The notes: generated from the letters alone by a model not told the origin. A stretch of DNA of 64,000 bases from Turbatrix aceti (GCA_963969345.1 OZ017766.1:6820001-6884000), one strand, 5' to 3'; shown: positions 1-12,269, numbered from the stretch's first letter. Made by a program: numbers and translations.

Positions 1-161
1 AGGCACTCAGTTTTTAGTCGAATACGCACTTTTAAGACATCCCGGCCCGTTTATCTCCCCGGATGACACTAAATTAACCACCCGCGGAAAAGAAAAAATG
101 CAATCAATGATTTTCTGCAAAAATTCATTTTGCATAAAATTTTTGGGAAATTGAGCAAAAA

Positions 162-3100
162 ATGTTGTTTTCAGCCAGCCAACTTTCAAGCATAGCCCGG
201 ATCCTGCCACGAAATTGTCTACTGTACCAGCTAGCGTATACGATCAATTCCGAACTCCTGGCATTTTTTATTGCCTGGAGCCAACTCGTAGACGCGGTCG
301 CGTTCTGCGCCGTCTTGGCGGGAAGTTTTACGAGCCACGTGAACCTTCTCTTCAACAGCGCGGTCTCCAATGCGTCACCCACGCCGACGATTCACGTGGA
401 TATGGGAGAGATTTTCACGGTGTGTTCCCTGGCAGCAGCGGGCATGATAATGTGCTGTTCTCTGCGTGTGCTCGCGACAATGTGCGTAGTGTTCCTCGCG
501 TCATCTGTCTTCACCGTGACGAGTACTACGGTGGTTGCTCTGCTTCATAACCTTCAACAACTCCGGATTACGACCCTCATCGTGCCCCTGCACTACGATC
601 AGGTCGTTGATGAAGTACATTTTTACCTCCTGCTCGTGCTGTGCGTCGAGTTATTTTCACACGTCCCGGAAGAAACGGAACAACCCAGAAAGGGTCTACC
701 GAGGGCTTTCATACTCCTTGCACAGGTCTGTGGATGCGTGACCGCGGTTGCAGCTGTCATATTCTTCCCCTTCACGCAGCGTCTCTTTTTTCACGCACGC
801 ATTCTTCTGCCCAACGTTTTTGGGGCCATCGGGATCTATTCTGCGAGGTATTTGTTGTCCGTCGGGGCTGTTTGTGCGTTTGCCGGTGGATTGATGGTAT
901 CCCTGCTTCCACCGAGCAGGATTATCTGTACTCTGACGAGGGATATGCTTCTGCCACTCCCGCAGGCTGTTACCAGTGAGTTTCTGAATTTTTTTTTAAA
1001 TAAAAAAAAAAATGTTTTTCTTTTTTAAAATATTTTTTTTTAATTCTTAAATGAAATCTTTTTTTAATTAAACGCGCGTCGTATTTAAAAAATTTTTTTA
1101 AAATTTAAAAAACCAAAATTATTGTTTTTTTTAAAATTTGTTTTAAAATTTTGTTAGTTTTTCGTTCTTTGTTTTTTTTTATTTCTTTAAACTCACCTGA
1201 ATTTTTTTTAATAAAAAAAGTTTTCATTTTTTTTCATTTTTTTTTATATTTTTTTTATATTTTTTTAAACTTTTATAAACTCACCTGTTTTGCAGACCTG
1301 AGCGGTAAAGGAGGCGCCCCGAGAGCAGCGGTCGCACTCTCCACGATAGCGGCGATCGGATGCGTTTTCGTGCCCCGGCAATGGCTGCTCGCCATCCTGG
1401 CCACCGACACAGCCATCCGTCTGTTCTGCCAGTCAATTCTAATCTTTTACCTGAGCTTCTCCCCGACTGACATACTCGTCCTGTCACGGGCCGCGACAAA
1501 GTATTCCCGACTCCGTGCGAGTCCACTCGGATCATCTGCCGGAGGTGGAGCAGGCGATGACGGATATTCGTACATTTCTTCCGACGAAGAATGCGATCCC
1601 GACGATGAGGTCATCTCTCACCTGTGCCAGCTACATACCCGACAAAATGCAGCGTGGACGAGTACACTTGATACGGTCGCTACAAGCTACCAGAATCCAT
1701 CGACACAAACGGTAGGTTACATGCATACATACATTTTACATAGTGTTAACCTGTTTGTTCGTTGATTGGGGGAAGGAAATTAATGATGTGAGTGATCATC
1801 GATCCTGCCTGCTCCGAACGACTGTGGGCTGTGGGATGGACATGAATCCATCATCAATCACCTCAAAGAAGAAACAAACAGGACCTCTAAAAATAGGCCG
1901 CGACGATCTCTGCCGTGACACCGGAGAACTTTAAAAAACAGGATTCTGTGTTTTTTGTCTTGTCTTCCTTCATTCCTTCGGTCGTCGCGCGAGCGCAGTG
2001 ATTTGATTTATTTAGTTCTACGGTCCATTTTTAGAACAACGTAAGGACAGTCGGGTGTGCTACGAACTACGATAAACAAACTGTTGAGCATACATACATA
2101 TACTTACCTGGCCAGGTAGTATCGGTATCTGTATCGGCTCCGGGTCAGGTCCGGTCCGGTCCGGTCTATAGATGTTTTGTATGTTACGTACAAACAACGT
2201 ACGTGCATACTTCGTAGTCTCGTAGTCAGTTTACGATACATTAGATACATGCATGCAATCTTTAAAAATTAATCAACTATCAACTATCAGAAAAAAAGAT
2301 ACTCTAACGTGAAAAATATGCATGTAGCAAACAAACATCACTGATAAGAAAGATTCTACGGGTCAAGAAAAAATTGATCGAGCACATTGTGATCATTGAA
2401 CCCACAAAGCACAATTCAGGTAGCCAATACGAATCATCCACGGCACCATGACTGCATCGATGGCTCCTGTGCCGACTACCAAATCAAGGCAAATCTCGAC
2501 AATCGTTTTCACATCTACGAAGCGGATTTTGAGAATTCACCTTTTTCGAGTCGACGAACGGACGGGCTCCAGGCTGAGCCTTTTGCTCATCCCGAACTCG
2601 CGCTCCAGAAGGCACTCAGGTACCTGTTTGCCTTCATTGGATGCAGCCTGCTCATCGCTGTGGCACACCGAGTTATCCGGGAAGCTGTGAGTTTTTCTAC
2701 GATTGCAGGAATAAAAATTTCTGGATCCGGCATTTTCAGCACAGTTTTGTGCCACTTCTCGCGGCAGTCGTCGTCGCTGTGTGCTGCGTGTTGCTTGTAT
2801 TTTTTGCCATTCAGACGCATCGTCTACGATGCAAAGCCGAAGATCAGCCGACAAGCAAGTGGATGACTATTTTGTGCCTTGGCGTTGTTTTCATAACCTC
2901 ACAACTCCTCGTTACCTTTAGCATTGTTCAACTTGGATTTTTTGTTCTTCAACTTTTTGTTGGTAAGTTCCAAGCAATTTTTTATGATCAACAGTTGTTT
3001 TTAAAATGACGAATTTCCAAAAATCATGTTTACGCTTTTGACCAATTTATGAACACTTTTGTCCCCCGAAAAACAGGTTTAGAATATTTTTTTATCCTAA

Positions 3101-3194
3101 ACTGCAGATTTTCTAAACTTTCTTCGATTTAACTGCTAAAATTTAATTTTTAGGCTTCGTAGTGTACAGCATTGCTCTCTGCACACGCGGCTGA
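162..3194 (+). CDS. Polytopic membrane protein, unknown family (five exons)
   Basis: I do not recognise the family. Exons inferred from splice sites are 162-975, 1296-1711, 2420-2686, 2740-2962 and 3154-3194. Phases agree at every junction and give about 586 residues ending at TGA 3192-3194. There are at least ten hydrophobic segments: about residues 20-50, a pair at 82-115, then 150-165, 178-200, 212-245, a pair at 283-330, 475-493, 500-522 and 541-575. An acidic Asp/Glu-rich loop (near 355-375) and a soluble loop (410-470) separate the halves. The start is uncertain: a good acceptor (TTTTCAG) lies at 168-174, just inside the first ATG, so the exon may instead be internal and the gene may begin before the window. 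A receptor or transporter are both possible. The joining of the two halves across the 708-nt third intron is inference from phase and from the lack of an in-frame ATG after 2420. Confidence 0.55.
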
Positions 3195-3672
3195 CTCCAA
3201 CACCTACAGTACCTCAGATGTAGTCAACGATGATCTCTTAGCGATCGACATGCTTGTGTAACGTGCATTAAGTCATTTTTTTGTTCATCGTGATAAAAAT
3301 AGCCGACAACTTGGTGTAATTATACTAAATTGGGGCGTTGCACATGTGAGTTTTCGATTTTTATCGCATATGACCACGATATGTTCACGTGCATAACGCG
3401 CGACAGCACTGTGATCGTGCATCATCTTTAAAGATCTGCGGCAATGGAAGGCGGAGACCGCGCCAGAGATCACTTCACTTCACAGTCAACACACTACGAA
3501 AGTTTTTCGTTCTTTACAACGGAAGCTATCATTTCCAAAAATATACTTCCCTTGAACGAGGCTATTTTTGGTAGCCTTGTAAACACTGGGTAGGTATGTA
3601 GGTAACTAACTAGGGGGAGATGATATGCGGCGGTTATTCACATGAATGATTGGGGCGGAGTCTAAGGGATAG
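3195..3672. other. Intergenic spacer before the aldo-keto reductase
   Basis: No supportable gene is seen. Short open frames on both strands lack splice structure or recognisable domains. The right part is the presumed promoter of the reductase. Confidence 0.4.
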
Positions 3673-3680
3673 CATAAAAG
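3673..3680 (+). promoter_or_regulatory. TATA-like box of the aldo-keto reductase gene
   Basis: CATAAAAG lies about 100 bases before the ATG at 3779, with a short AT/C-rich leader between. It is the only TATA-like word close to this intronless gene. Confidence 0.4.
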
Positions 3681-3778
3681 GATACCCCGTCGAACTTCAG
3701 AGCATGCACAATTGCAACTGACTTGACTTGACTTTTAACTTTGATACCAATCCAATCCAATCTAATTCAAATCCAACA

Positions 3779-4888
3779 ATGCCGACTCCTACACTGAAGA
3801 TTGCCTTGCCTTCTCTCGAGGAAATGGAAATGAACACGACCCTGCCTTCTGTCTGCACACCGACAAGACCTGACTTTCGACCCAAATGGCTGCCACCCAG
3901 CATCCGTCTCAACAACGGCATCCGCATGCCCCTCGTCGGGTACGGCACTGCTCTCCTCGGTGCCGGAGATGACACTGACAAGCTCAAGACCGGTCTTCGC
4001 GTTGCCCTGGCTAACGGATATCGACTCATTGACACGGCTTTTGTCTACAAAACGGAACCTGTCATCGGGGAAGTCCTCTCGGAAGTCTTCGCTGAAGGCC
4101 TACTTACCCGGAAGGACGTCTTCATCTCGACCAAGCTCCCGTCGTACGCCCACAGCGCGCAGGACGTCTTTGACTACGTCGAGCGCCAGCTCGCTGACCT
4201 CAAGACAGACTACATCGACGTGTACTACATCCATACCGCCTGTCCGTCGGAGCGTGCCCCTGGAAAGGACGCGATTCTCTACGACGACGAAGGCTACGTA
4301 GTCGAAGCCGACATTGATCACGTTGAAACCTGGCGTGCGCTCGAGATTCTCTACAAACAGGGAAAGATCCGGGCTCTTGGTTTGTCCAACTTCAGCGAAG
4401 ACCAGATTATCCGGATTCTTCGGCACTGCACTGTCCGGCCCCAGGTCCTCCAGGCTGAGGTACACGCACTTTTTCCCCAGTGGGATCTGCACTCGTTCTG
4501 CCGCAAACACAGAATCGCCCTCACCGCCTACGGCCCACTCGGGAATCCCGGCATGTTCGGTGCCACGGACGTCCTCAACCATCCCAAAGTCCGGGATATC
4601 GCGGATAAGTACGACAAGACACCTGCCCAGGTACTGCTCCGGAACCTGCATCAGCGGGGCATTGGAGTCATCCCGAAGAGCGTGACCCCTTCTAGAATTG
4701 TCCAGAACGCTGATATCTACGATTTCCACCTCACAGACGACGATGTTCGCACGCTGACGAACCTCGGACCCCACAACAGACTCTTTGTCTACAAACACCG
4801 CTTCAACCACTCACAGTACCCCTTCTCCGACGTCCCCGAAGCCAGAGTTAACCAGAAGAAGAACATCGAGATCGTCGCCGAACAATAA
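3779..4888 (+). CDS. Aldo-keto reductase, intronless
   Basis: NADPH-dependent carbonyl reductase of the aldo-keto reductase superfamily, a TIM barrel, probably cytosolic. The first ATG is at 3779 and gives 369 residues; the open frame upstream to 3728 has only a TTG and is not used. The catalytic tetrad is complete: Asp85 and Tyr90 in the DTAFVY stretch, Lys119 in STKLP and His152 in YYIHT. The spacing (5, 29, 33) equals that of the textbook tetrad D43/Y48/K77/H110, offset by 42. GLSNF and the cofactor motif IPKS near the C-terminus are also present. The 42-residue N-terminal extension has no clear targeting signal and is unusual for the family. The loop after the catalytic His is long and acidic, as in some nematode and fungal members. 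Substrate cannot be predicted. There is no intron, unlike nearly every neighbour. Confidence 0.93.
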   Translation: MPTPTLKIALPSLEEMEMNTTLPSVCTPTRPDFRPKWLPPSIRLNNGIRMPLVGYGTALLGAGDDTDKLKTGLRVALANGYRLIDTAFVYKTEPVIGEVLSEVFAEGLLTRKDVFISTKLPSYAHSAQDVFDYVERQLADLKTDYIDVYYIHTACPSERAPGKDAILYDDEGYVVEADIDHVETWRALEILYKQGKIRALGLSNFSEDQIIRILRHCTVRPQVLQAEVHALFPQWDLHSFCRKHRIALTAYGPLGNPGMFGATDVLNHPKVRDIADKYDKTPAQVLLRNLHQRGIGVIPKSVTPSRIVQNADIYDFHLTDDDVRTLTNLGPHNRLFVYKHRFNHSQYPFSDVPEARVNQKKNIEIVAEQ

Positions 4889-5050
4889 TCATTTTTAACG
4901 TTTTACAAAAGAAATCTGTATAATATTATTATTGTATAACTGATACGTGTATTCCCAATCAAAGTCCTCATAACCTAAATATTTACATACGCTTATGAAT
5001 CCAATCGTTTACCATGTTTTATGACAGACAATTTTACATACTTGTAAACA

Positions 5051-5056
5051 AATAAA
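5051..5056 (+). terminator. Poly(A) signal AATAAA
   Basis: First AATAAA downstream of the reductase stop codon, about 165 bases into the presumed 3' UTR. Confidence 0.4.
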
Positions 5057-5681
5057 TTCAAAGTTCATATTTACGGTGGAGACAGGTAATCAGTCAGGAA
5101 AGGGACATCGTAGTTATAAATATTCTGTACTGTGGTACCGGGCAATAAAACTGGTTTTATCGGGTTTTGAACGCCGCCGTCTGGTCTGCATGGACGCGTG
5201 AGTGTGTCCACGTGAAAGACCGTACGTGCTTTTGAAAGGGACACGAAATTTAGTATTTTGCATGCGTGAACAGATTTTTTTGATTTAGGGTATCAAAAAT
5301 GATTTTTGGAATGATCAAACTTTTTTTGTTTGTTTTTTTAACAAACAAAAGTTTTTTTTGAAAAAAAAAATGTTTTGGCATTTTTTTTCATTTTTGATAG
5401 CAAAAATGATTTTTGAAGTTACTATAATTTTTGTTTTTTAGAATTTGAATAAATTTTTCTAAAGCAACTTTTTTTTCGACTTTCGTGCAAAAAAACGTTT
5501 TTGGAATAAAATATTTACCAAAAATTTTAGTTTTTTACAATTTACAATTTTTATAAAAAAAGTAATTTTTTTTTATTGTATCAAAAAAAGCATTTTCGAT
5601 AACCAAATTTTTGTTTTTCAGTATTTATAAAAAAACCAGTCAGTACAGTAATATTACAGTCAATGCCAAAAATCAGAAAGA
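5057..5681. other. AT-rich intergenic spacer
   Basis: Long A and T runs with no coding signal. Most of 5270-5640 is T-rich low-complexity sequence. Confidence 0.5.
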
Positions 5682-8600
5682 TCAGTGAGATGCCGACGAC
5701 GACGATGACGATGCCACCGATGTCGACGATGCAGAAGAAGAGGCCGTTCTCTGGGTATCGGATTCCTGGGTATGATTATCGTAACTCGATTCCCTGATTC
5801 TCGGAACCTGGATGTGATTCACAAGTGCTGGAACCGGACCCGGAACCGGAGCGAGTTCAGATTGCTGTGGAACAGGAGCCACAATAATCGCCTCTCGAAC
5901 GGAAACAACGCTCCTACCACGATTTGATGTGGTTGTTTGCTCAGAATTTTGGGACCCGTTAGGCGCATTGCTCGTCAGCTCATTCAATCCATTTTCGGAG
6001 GGCTGCAAAGTTGAAGATGGTGTTATCAGCTGGACTTTTGACTATTTTTTGATAACGCACGTGAATGATGATTTTTAAAAGTTACCGGTCACCGATCGAG
6101 ACAACAACAATCTTTTAAAAACACTCCAAAAGTAGTAACAAACAACGCCCAAGTGTTTATGCATTATTTGAAACACTATTTTTGTAGAATATCAAAAATT
6201 ATACAAAAATTGGAGTGTACTGCTCAAAAAATAATACAAAAATTGTAGTACCCAGAAAAAAATTATTTACATAAAAATTTCAAGATTTGAAAAAAAACTT
6301 ACATTTGATCGGACGCTTGAATCATCGACGGGATGAGAGAGTCTGAAATTTGTGCATTTTTAAAAAAAATTTTAAATTTCAAACTTAATTTTTTTTAATT
6401 AAAAATAAAAATTTTTTTCAATTTAAAATTCAATTTTTTTTAAATTAAAAATTACAATTTTTTCAATTAAAATATTTTTTAATTAAAAATTTTATTTTTT
6501 TTTTAATTTAAATTTTTTTTTTAATTTAAAATATAAATTTTTGTTTAATTTCAAAATTTAAATTTTTAAAAATTTAAAAATTTTAAAATTTAAATTTTTT
6601 TAAATTTAAAAATTTAATTTTTTTAATTTAAAAATTTAAAAATTTAAATTTAAAAAAAAATTTTATGAAAAATAAAAAAATTTTATTTTGAAATTTTCAA
6701 TTTGTTCGCAAACGAACACAAACGTTCACCCATCCCTGCAGGATTCTGCTCTCGACTAAGTCAGTTAGCAACCCACATTTGATTCCAAATCATCTCCAAA
6801 ATCGTAGCAACACGAGCATTGCCCGCGGCTTCGGCTGGAGTGGCCGGGGGCGGCTCTGTCGAGGATTCTTCGACGATAGGCTCAAGTGTGGGCTCCTCAG
6901 CGGTAGCCACCGAAGTCGTCGACGCAGTCCGTTCAGCAGTGTGAACCGGCATCTCGACAGTAGACGCATCTTCCATGAAAGTCAGATTGGGAACCGTGAG
7001 CTGCCAGCTGGACTGCTGGGCGAGGAGCATCATTCCCGTCACTCCAAAACCCGTCATTTCCAGGTGAGGAAAATACGGCGGAAGCCAGAGTTTCTGGACA
7101 AAAAGATCGGAAATAAAGCCTCGAGGCACTCGGTAGTGCGCGTATTTTCCCGGCAGAAAAACCAGGTCAATGCCGGATTCGACGAGGGGGGCGTCGAAGA
7201 AACAGAGTTCACCGGTGACGTCACGAAGATTCACACGGGTCACCGAGGGTGGAAGCATGGCCAAAGCCTGTCGAACGATCGCCGCAGAAACCCGAGCTGC
7301 GAGCATCGTAATTTCTTCGAGTTTTGAAAATTTTCCGATTACCGTCCTCAGAGGATCCGTGCAGACAGTGTCAGTCAAAGTCAGCAGCGAAGGCGGGATT
7401 TCGAGAACCCTCACCTGTCGGAAGTTTTTCAGAGCTGTCCAATACCTGGGAGAATCCGCGGTATTCACGCAGACTGCTCCGAGGCGAAGTTTGACGATTG
7501 AGTCAGAAAATCTGTCGGCGAGTGCTTCGAGCGCTGTAGGACCAAGGACGACGCCCTGCAGCTGGAGAATGGAAATCGAGGAGGATCCTATCATTTTGAC
7601 GTGAGCAGGGGTGAAGATTCTGGTCGTCAGGGGACAGGCGAGGGCGGAAGAGAGAACGCGGAGGGAAGTGATGTGTTTGTTGGCCAGAAGGATGGATAAC
7701 GGGGCTTCGAGTCCTCGGTCTTGGCTGAAATTTTTTTTTATTAAAATCTGCGATTTTGATGAATTAACAAAAATCAGGGTTGTTCAATTTACTCATTTTT
7801 CACGTTTGCTCTTTCTTTTAAAAAAATCGCTTTTGCTTTTTCAAAATTTTTTTTCTGAGCATAGCTTCCAAAAAATCTGAAAAATTCCCATATTTTAATT
7901 TCGTTTTTAAATTTGAATTAGCAGTTTTTTTTTGTCTTTTTTGAACATTTTATTTAGGCAAAATTGTTTGTTAAAATCGACTAAAATTTAATTTTTAGGC
8001 AAAATTGTTTGCTGTTTTGAATTTTTTATCGCAAAACAAAAATTTTTATTGACAAAAATTTAATGTAAGAATTTTTTTATTTTTTTCCGCCCTTTTGAGA
8101 CAATTTTTGATTTTTTTTATTGTTTTCAAAATTTTGTTCCCCTTTTTTCCATTTCTAAAAATTGGCTCTCGGAGCGGAGCGCAAAAAACCCTGAAAAATA
8201 AAATCTTACAAATAAAAAGCTTCGTTCGGCAAAGTCAGCTGCTCGAGCTGAGTAAAACGGTCCAGCACATCCATAGGCAGTGTCCGGAGCAGCGAAGCAT
8301 CATGAACACTCAAATTCCGTGCACAGATGAGCTTCGAAACGATGAAACGCATAAAACCGGTGGCTTTTCCCTGCTGCAGAGCATGCTGCAAGTTACAGGG
8401 CTTGTGCAGCACTGATTCAACCCCGTAGCTGTTGGAAACACCGATGGAAAAGAGACCGAGGTGAACGTTATCAATGTCGTGCCAGACGCTGTTCAGACGA
8501 CGCCACCTCTGACAGACCTGCGAGACATTCAGGCGGTCGTGCATCGAAAGTCTGAAATTCTGGGAATGTCAGAATGGCAAATTTGAGGATTGATTATGAA

Positions 8601-8714
8601 TCCGAATCCAAACCTCTCAAAAACGCATCGGAGAGCATCGTCAGTCAGTGCAGCGTCGACTGAAATGGTGGAGTCAGGATCGAGACCCTGATCGGTCGAG
8701 ACGGCGTCGACCAT
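5682..8714 (-). CDS. F-box protein with leucine-rich-like body
   Basis: Probable substrate receptor of an SCF ubiquitin ligase. Exons on the minus strand are 8714-8614, 8551-8210, 7724-6777, 6342-6303 and 6002-5682, all phase-consistent, giving about 583 residues. The F-box spans the first intron, roughly residues 23-62: LTDDALRCVFERL, then DRLNVSQVCQRWRRL. The following 300 residues have irregular Leu-rich spacing resembling divergent leucine-rich repeats, as in many nematode F-box proteins. The tail is Ser/Thr/Pro/Glu-rich and ends in a serine run. The third exon can also be read straight to a TGA at 6761; the longer form depends on a GTGGGT donor at 6776 and a 40-nt exon. The F-box and the first three exons are firm, while the last two are tentative. 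A possible target is not evident. Confidence 0.7.
6355..6700. repeat. A/T homopolymer-rich low-complexity intron sequence
   Basis: Nearly pure runs of A and T (AAATTTTTT-type words) inside the intron between the third and fourth F-box gene exons. Confidence 0.6.
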
Positions 8715-9258
8715 CTCGCTTGGCTTTGATGGTGTTCATTCAACTTGGCAAAAAACCAGTAGGCTGTTTTTATGAATAATTTGCATTTGATAATCACGAA
8801 TCAACATTTTCGGTTTGCATTTTCATTCTGGGAAAAGGGAAAACTTTTGGAAGTAAAAAACGTCAGAAAAAATTTTTTATGTGCAAAACCGTCAAAAAGT
8901 GAGCTCCTGCAGCGAAAAAACGTTTTTTCGCTGCGGGAGTGCCTAACATCTTCGCTGCGCGCGGAAAAACGCCGCTTTTGCTGCTTTTTGGAAACATTGA
9001 TTTCCAGCGACAACAACCCATTCAATCGGTTAATTGTGTCCAGAAATCGACGCTGCAGGTGCTGCAATTGTTTGAAGGAGCAGCGGTGCAAAATAATTTC
9101 CCCAAACAATGCTGCATAAATTTGTCTAAAAGATGTGGATATCTATGGTGAAAAATATTTATTTAATTATTATTATTATACTATCAAATTCGAAATTTAT
9201 ATACATCTAATGGATTAACTATATTATATAATCGATTGAACTATATGTACAAATATAT
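8715..9258. other. Intergenic region upstream of the F-box gene
   Basis: The F-box gene promoter should lie here. Around 8908-8941 there is an interrupted inverted repeat of CTCCTGCAGCGAAAA and its complement. No gene is supported. Confidence 0.35.
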
Positions 9259-9562
9259 ATGTGTGTTATACGAGCCGCGGAGGACGACGAATCATCAATC
9301 AATCTACCCACAGCTCCGCCTCAACAACCCAAGGCACGTTCATGTCACAGAGGGAACTTCGATCCCTCCAAGAAACCGCCGGACCGCCACCAAATCCAAA
9401 CTCAACGCGCAGTCAAAGAAGTCAACGACTTTTTATTTTCAGAGACCTGGATATCTTCGTCCGTTTAAATGAGTGGGATCAAGCGGGTGGTGCAATGATG
9501 GCTCCAAAGTATCAATCGTTAGTCAAGTTTATGTATCACGAATCGACTGACGAAGACACGTA
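9259..9562 (+). CDS. Possible small gene, unrecognised
   Basis: A GC-richer island in AT-rich surroundings holds overlapping frames with coding-like composition. One frame (9259-9468, 69 residues) is acidic, then Pro/Lys-rich. Another has an ATG at 9341, where MSQRELRSLQ begins, and stays open to TAA 9560-9562. A good acceptor (TTTTATTTTCAG) ends at 9442, so a two-exon structure is possible. No domain is recognised. It could also be a fragment of a decayed gene. Confidence 0.22.
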
Positions 9563-10831
9563 AAAATATTTTTTTTTTCCTTTTTCCTCCCCCCAATTTT
9601 TCTATGTACCCCATTGAAGTAAAATTTGTAACCCCCTTTTTTGCGCGTGCGCACTTCCCGCCATTTTTTTTGAGGGGGTTTTTGGTCGTTTTGACGACAA
9701 ATCGGGACCTAAAAGGTGATTCCAGATCCTAAATTTTTCTAATGGAAACTACGTGTTGAGCCAAAAAAATCGCTCTTTCAGATAGGATATATGAAAATGA
9801 GTGATTATTTTTTTTGGGCGTGGTAAAGCCCAATTTTGTGACGCCAAAATTCAAATACTTGCAAAAAAAAATACTTGCAGTTGTTTTTTTAAAAATTTGA
9901 GTATGCTGTCGTATTCCCTGTCCTCTGAAACCTCCGTAAACAAATTTTCAGATTTTTTGCTTAGAAACGAAGCGCGCGCCATTCTTTTTTGGGGAGAACT
10001 ATGAAAACACATCTGAAGCCAAATCTCCAGAATCCGATTTTAAAAAAATCTAATATTGCGGTTATAGACTGCCCTTAGGGTCTTCTACAACTTAGACTCA
10101 AAACATTTCAAAGTGTAAAAATTGAGGGGTCGTCGAATGTAAATCGGCTCGCAGACTGTCTATTAAGGCACTTGACTTGGAGCAGGGTTTTCATCAATTC
10201 CCAGTCCGACCTTCTGACACGCACAAGACGGCATTTGTGGTCAACTTATAAAATGTTATTGTGAAACTTTGACGGAGAGATTGACAATGAGGAAAACCCG
10301 GGGGCGAATCCGGTGGTCTGAGAGAGCGCCTGGCTTAGCCGGGTGGCCCCAGATTACAGGCCTATGGTTGAAAATTTAAAAATGCCAATTCGCTGAGCTA
10401 AAATACCGTGGTTATTGAGAAATAAAACACCGGGGAAACGTCCGGATCAGGGAACCGGGCTGCAACCGTAATCAACCCTTGTCATTTATTTCTCTTCAAT
10501 CACTATATATTCATATCAAACAAAACTTAGTTATGGGAAATGTGTAATGTTTATGTGTCTGGTAGGTGTTGTATTTGTCCGAGAGTGCCATCGATGAGTA
10601 AACCGGCATTTGTGGGTCGCGTAGAAAATTTTTGTTTCAACATTAAAAATATGAGGAGACAGGGAACAAGGAAGCAAAAATAATTATATTATATATAATA
10701 CGCAGTATTGCAGCTGAAGATACTGGCCAAATCAAAAAACATATTTGTTCTTTCAGGATGCAACTCGGCATCATTTATCATTATATCATATCCACCATAT
10801 TCATCGTAATACCTATAATCACATCCATATC

Positions 10832-10858
10832 CATATATATATATATATATAGGTGCTA

Positions 10859-10893
<35 letters not shown>
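10832..10893. repeat. TA microsatellite, two blocks
   Basis: Two runs of alternating TA separated by a short spacer. Confidence 0.9.
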
Positions 10894-10898
<5 letters not shown>

Positions 10899-11795
10899 TA
10901 TCCATCAAATCCATAGTTTTTTCCGTAAATAAATGACGTAAGTAAATAAAAATAAATGGCACTATATGTCCGATAAATGTAAGATTACCGTAAAGGCCGA
11001 TATTAGCTTAAAATGGCTTTAATCTTATTCGGATAAGGCTTGAATTCCACTCCGAAGCATTGCAGTATTTTCCGGATGATAAATGGTGATCAGTGACGAA
11101 GATTAGAAAAACTGGCTCCAGATTCATCAATTATCGTTAGAAAACTATCATTAATAATTCCGTACAATACATATAAAATCGACTCCCGGTCGATGCACCA
11201 ATTGTCGGCTAACAATGGAGAATGGGTCAATTCTCATTTATTTTTTATCAAGCTCGATATTTATATCAAACGAAACAGTGCAAAACAGAGCGATGAATCA
11301 GCTTCGCCGCTGCGCTGCTTCTGATTCACCGCCGACGAGCGCCGACGCCGAGGGTCGTGAACGCTTTCACTTCACTAATCTTTGTCGATGCTAATATTAA
11401 CGAAAACGGTTTTTTGATCCTTTTCAAATTCAATTTAGGATCATTAAAAGGGAAAAATATAGTTTTTTGAAACCAAATTTTCAAAATTTCAAATTTTTAA
11501 ATTTTCACATTTTTAAATTTTCAATCAATTTTTTTGTTCACCAGGAACTAACTAAAACAAACGACAACACTAACTTTTAGTTTTTTTTATGTTTAAAATG
11601 GACATTAAAACTCGAATACACGCATAAATCTTCCTTAAAACAAAACCAAAGTTTACGGTTAAAAAACATAAAATATTTATTTATCATCGTTTCAAATTGC
11701 ACGCGACTCATCTTCGATCGACTCTAGTCCCATAAAACGAAGCATTAAACTTTTTTTTACGGATTTCCACGACCCCCTAAAAAGAAGATCGTTTT

Positions 11796-11828
11796 TTGAA
11801 GGTACACCTTGCGCAGGTGTACCTTCAA
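11796..11828. repeat. Perfect 14-bp hairpin
   Basis: TTGAAGGTACACCT and its exact complement TTGAAGGTACACCT on the other strand, separated by the 5-nt loop TGCGC. It is isolated in non-coding DNA. Confidence 0.8.
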
Positions 11829-12269
11829 CCGGAAAAGCAAGACACAATCAAGTGATTCTCGCCGACTGTCTGTTAACTTATCGGTGTCTGTGAACAAACG
11901 AACGAACGTATGTACGCGCGCGACAATCAAGTTTATGCATTTCGTGAAGTATCATAGGAAAAAAAACTGAAATGTGACCCCTCAAAGTGATCGGACTGCT
12001 GATAGGCACGACTAATTTGTTGCGTTGCACATCAGAGCCGGGGGCGAACAAAGCCAGAGAACAGAGGTCGGCGCCAATTGAAAAAAAAACTAACAGTTTT
12101 TTTAATTGTCTTGAAGAAGAACAACTCTCCCGTGAATCAAGCTCGGTGCATTGGTGCTAATTTCATTGTTTGGCCGTTCTCGTTGGTTGGTTGCCTCTGG
12201 CGATGGCGTAAGACTGAAAATTACGCTCAATAAAAGGGCAAAAAAATGAGTCTTAGCCGACCAGTTTTG

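Larger units (their letters stand above)
9563..12260. other. Gene-poor intergenic region with repeat debris
   Basis: No gene is supported. It contains a degenerate copy of the TTAA palindromic element end (about 10010-10155), a TA microsatellite (10832-10893), a perfect hairpin at 11796-11828, and a hairpin with TGAATCAG/CTGATTCA arms near 11293-11326. Confidence 0.45.

Noticed and set aside
3728..3778. Upstream in-frame extension of the aldo-keto reductase
   Set aside because: It opens with TTG rather than ATG, and the stretch has the composition of a 5' leader.
10290..10365. Possible tRNA-like or SINE-like sequence (GGTGGTCTGAGAGAG, CGAATCC)
   Set aside because: The two box-like words are in the wrong order for a tRNA gene and no acceptor stem is found.
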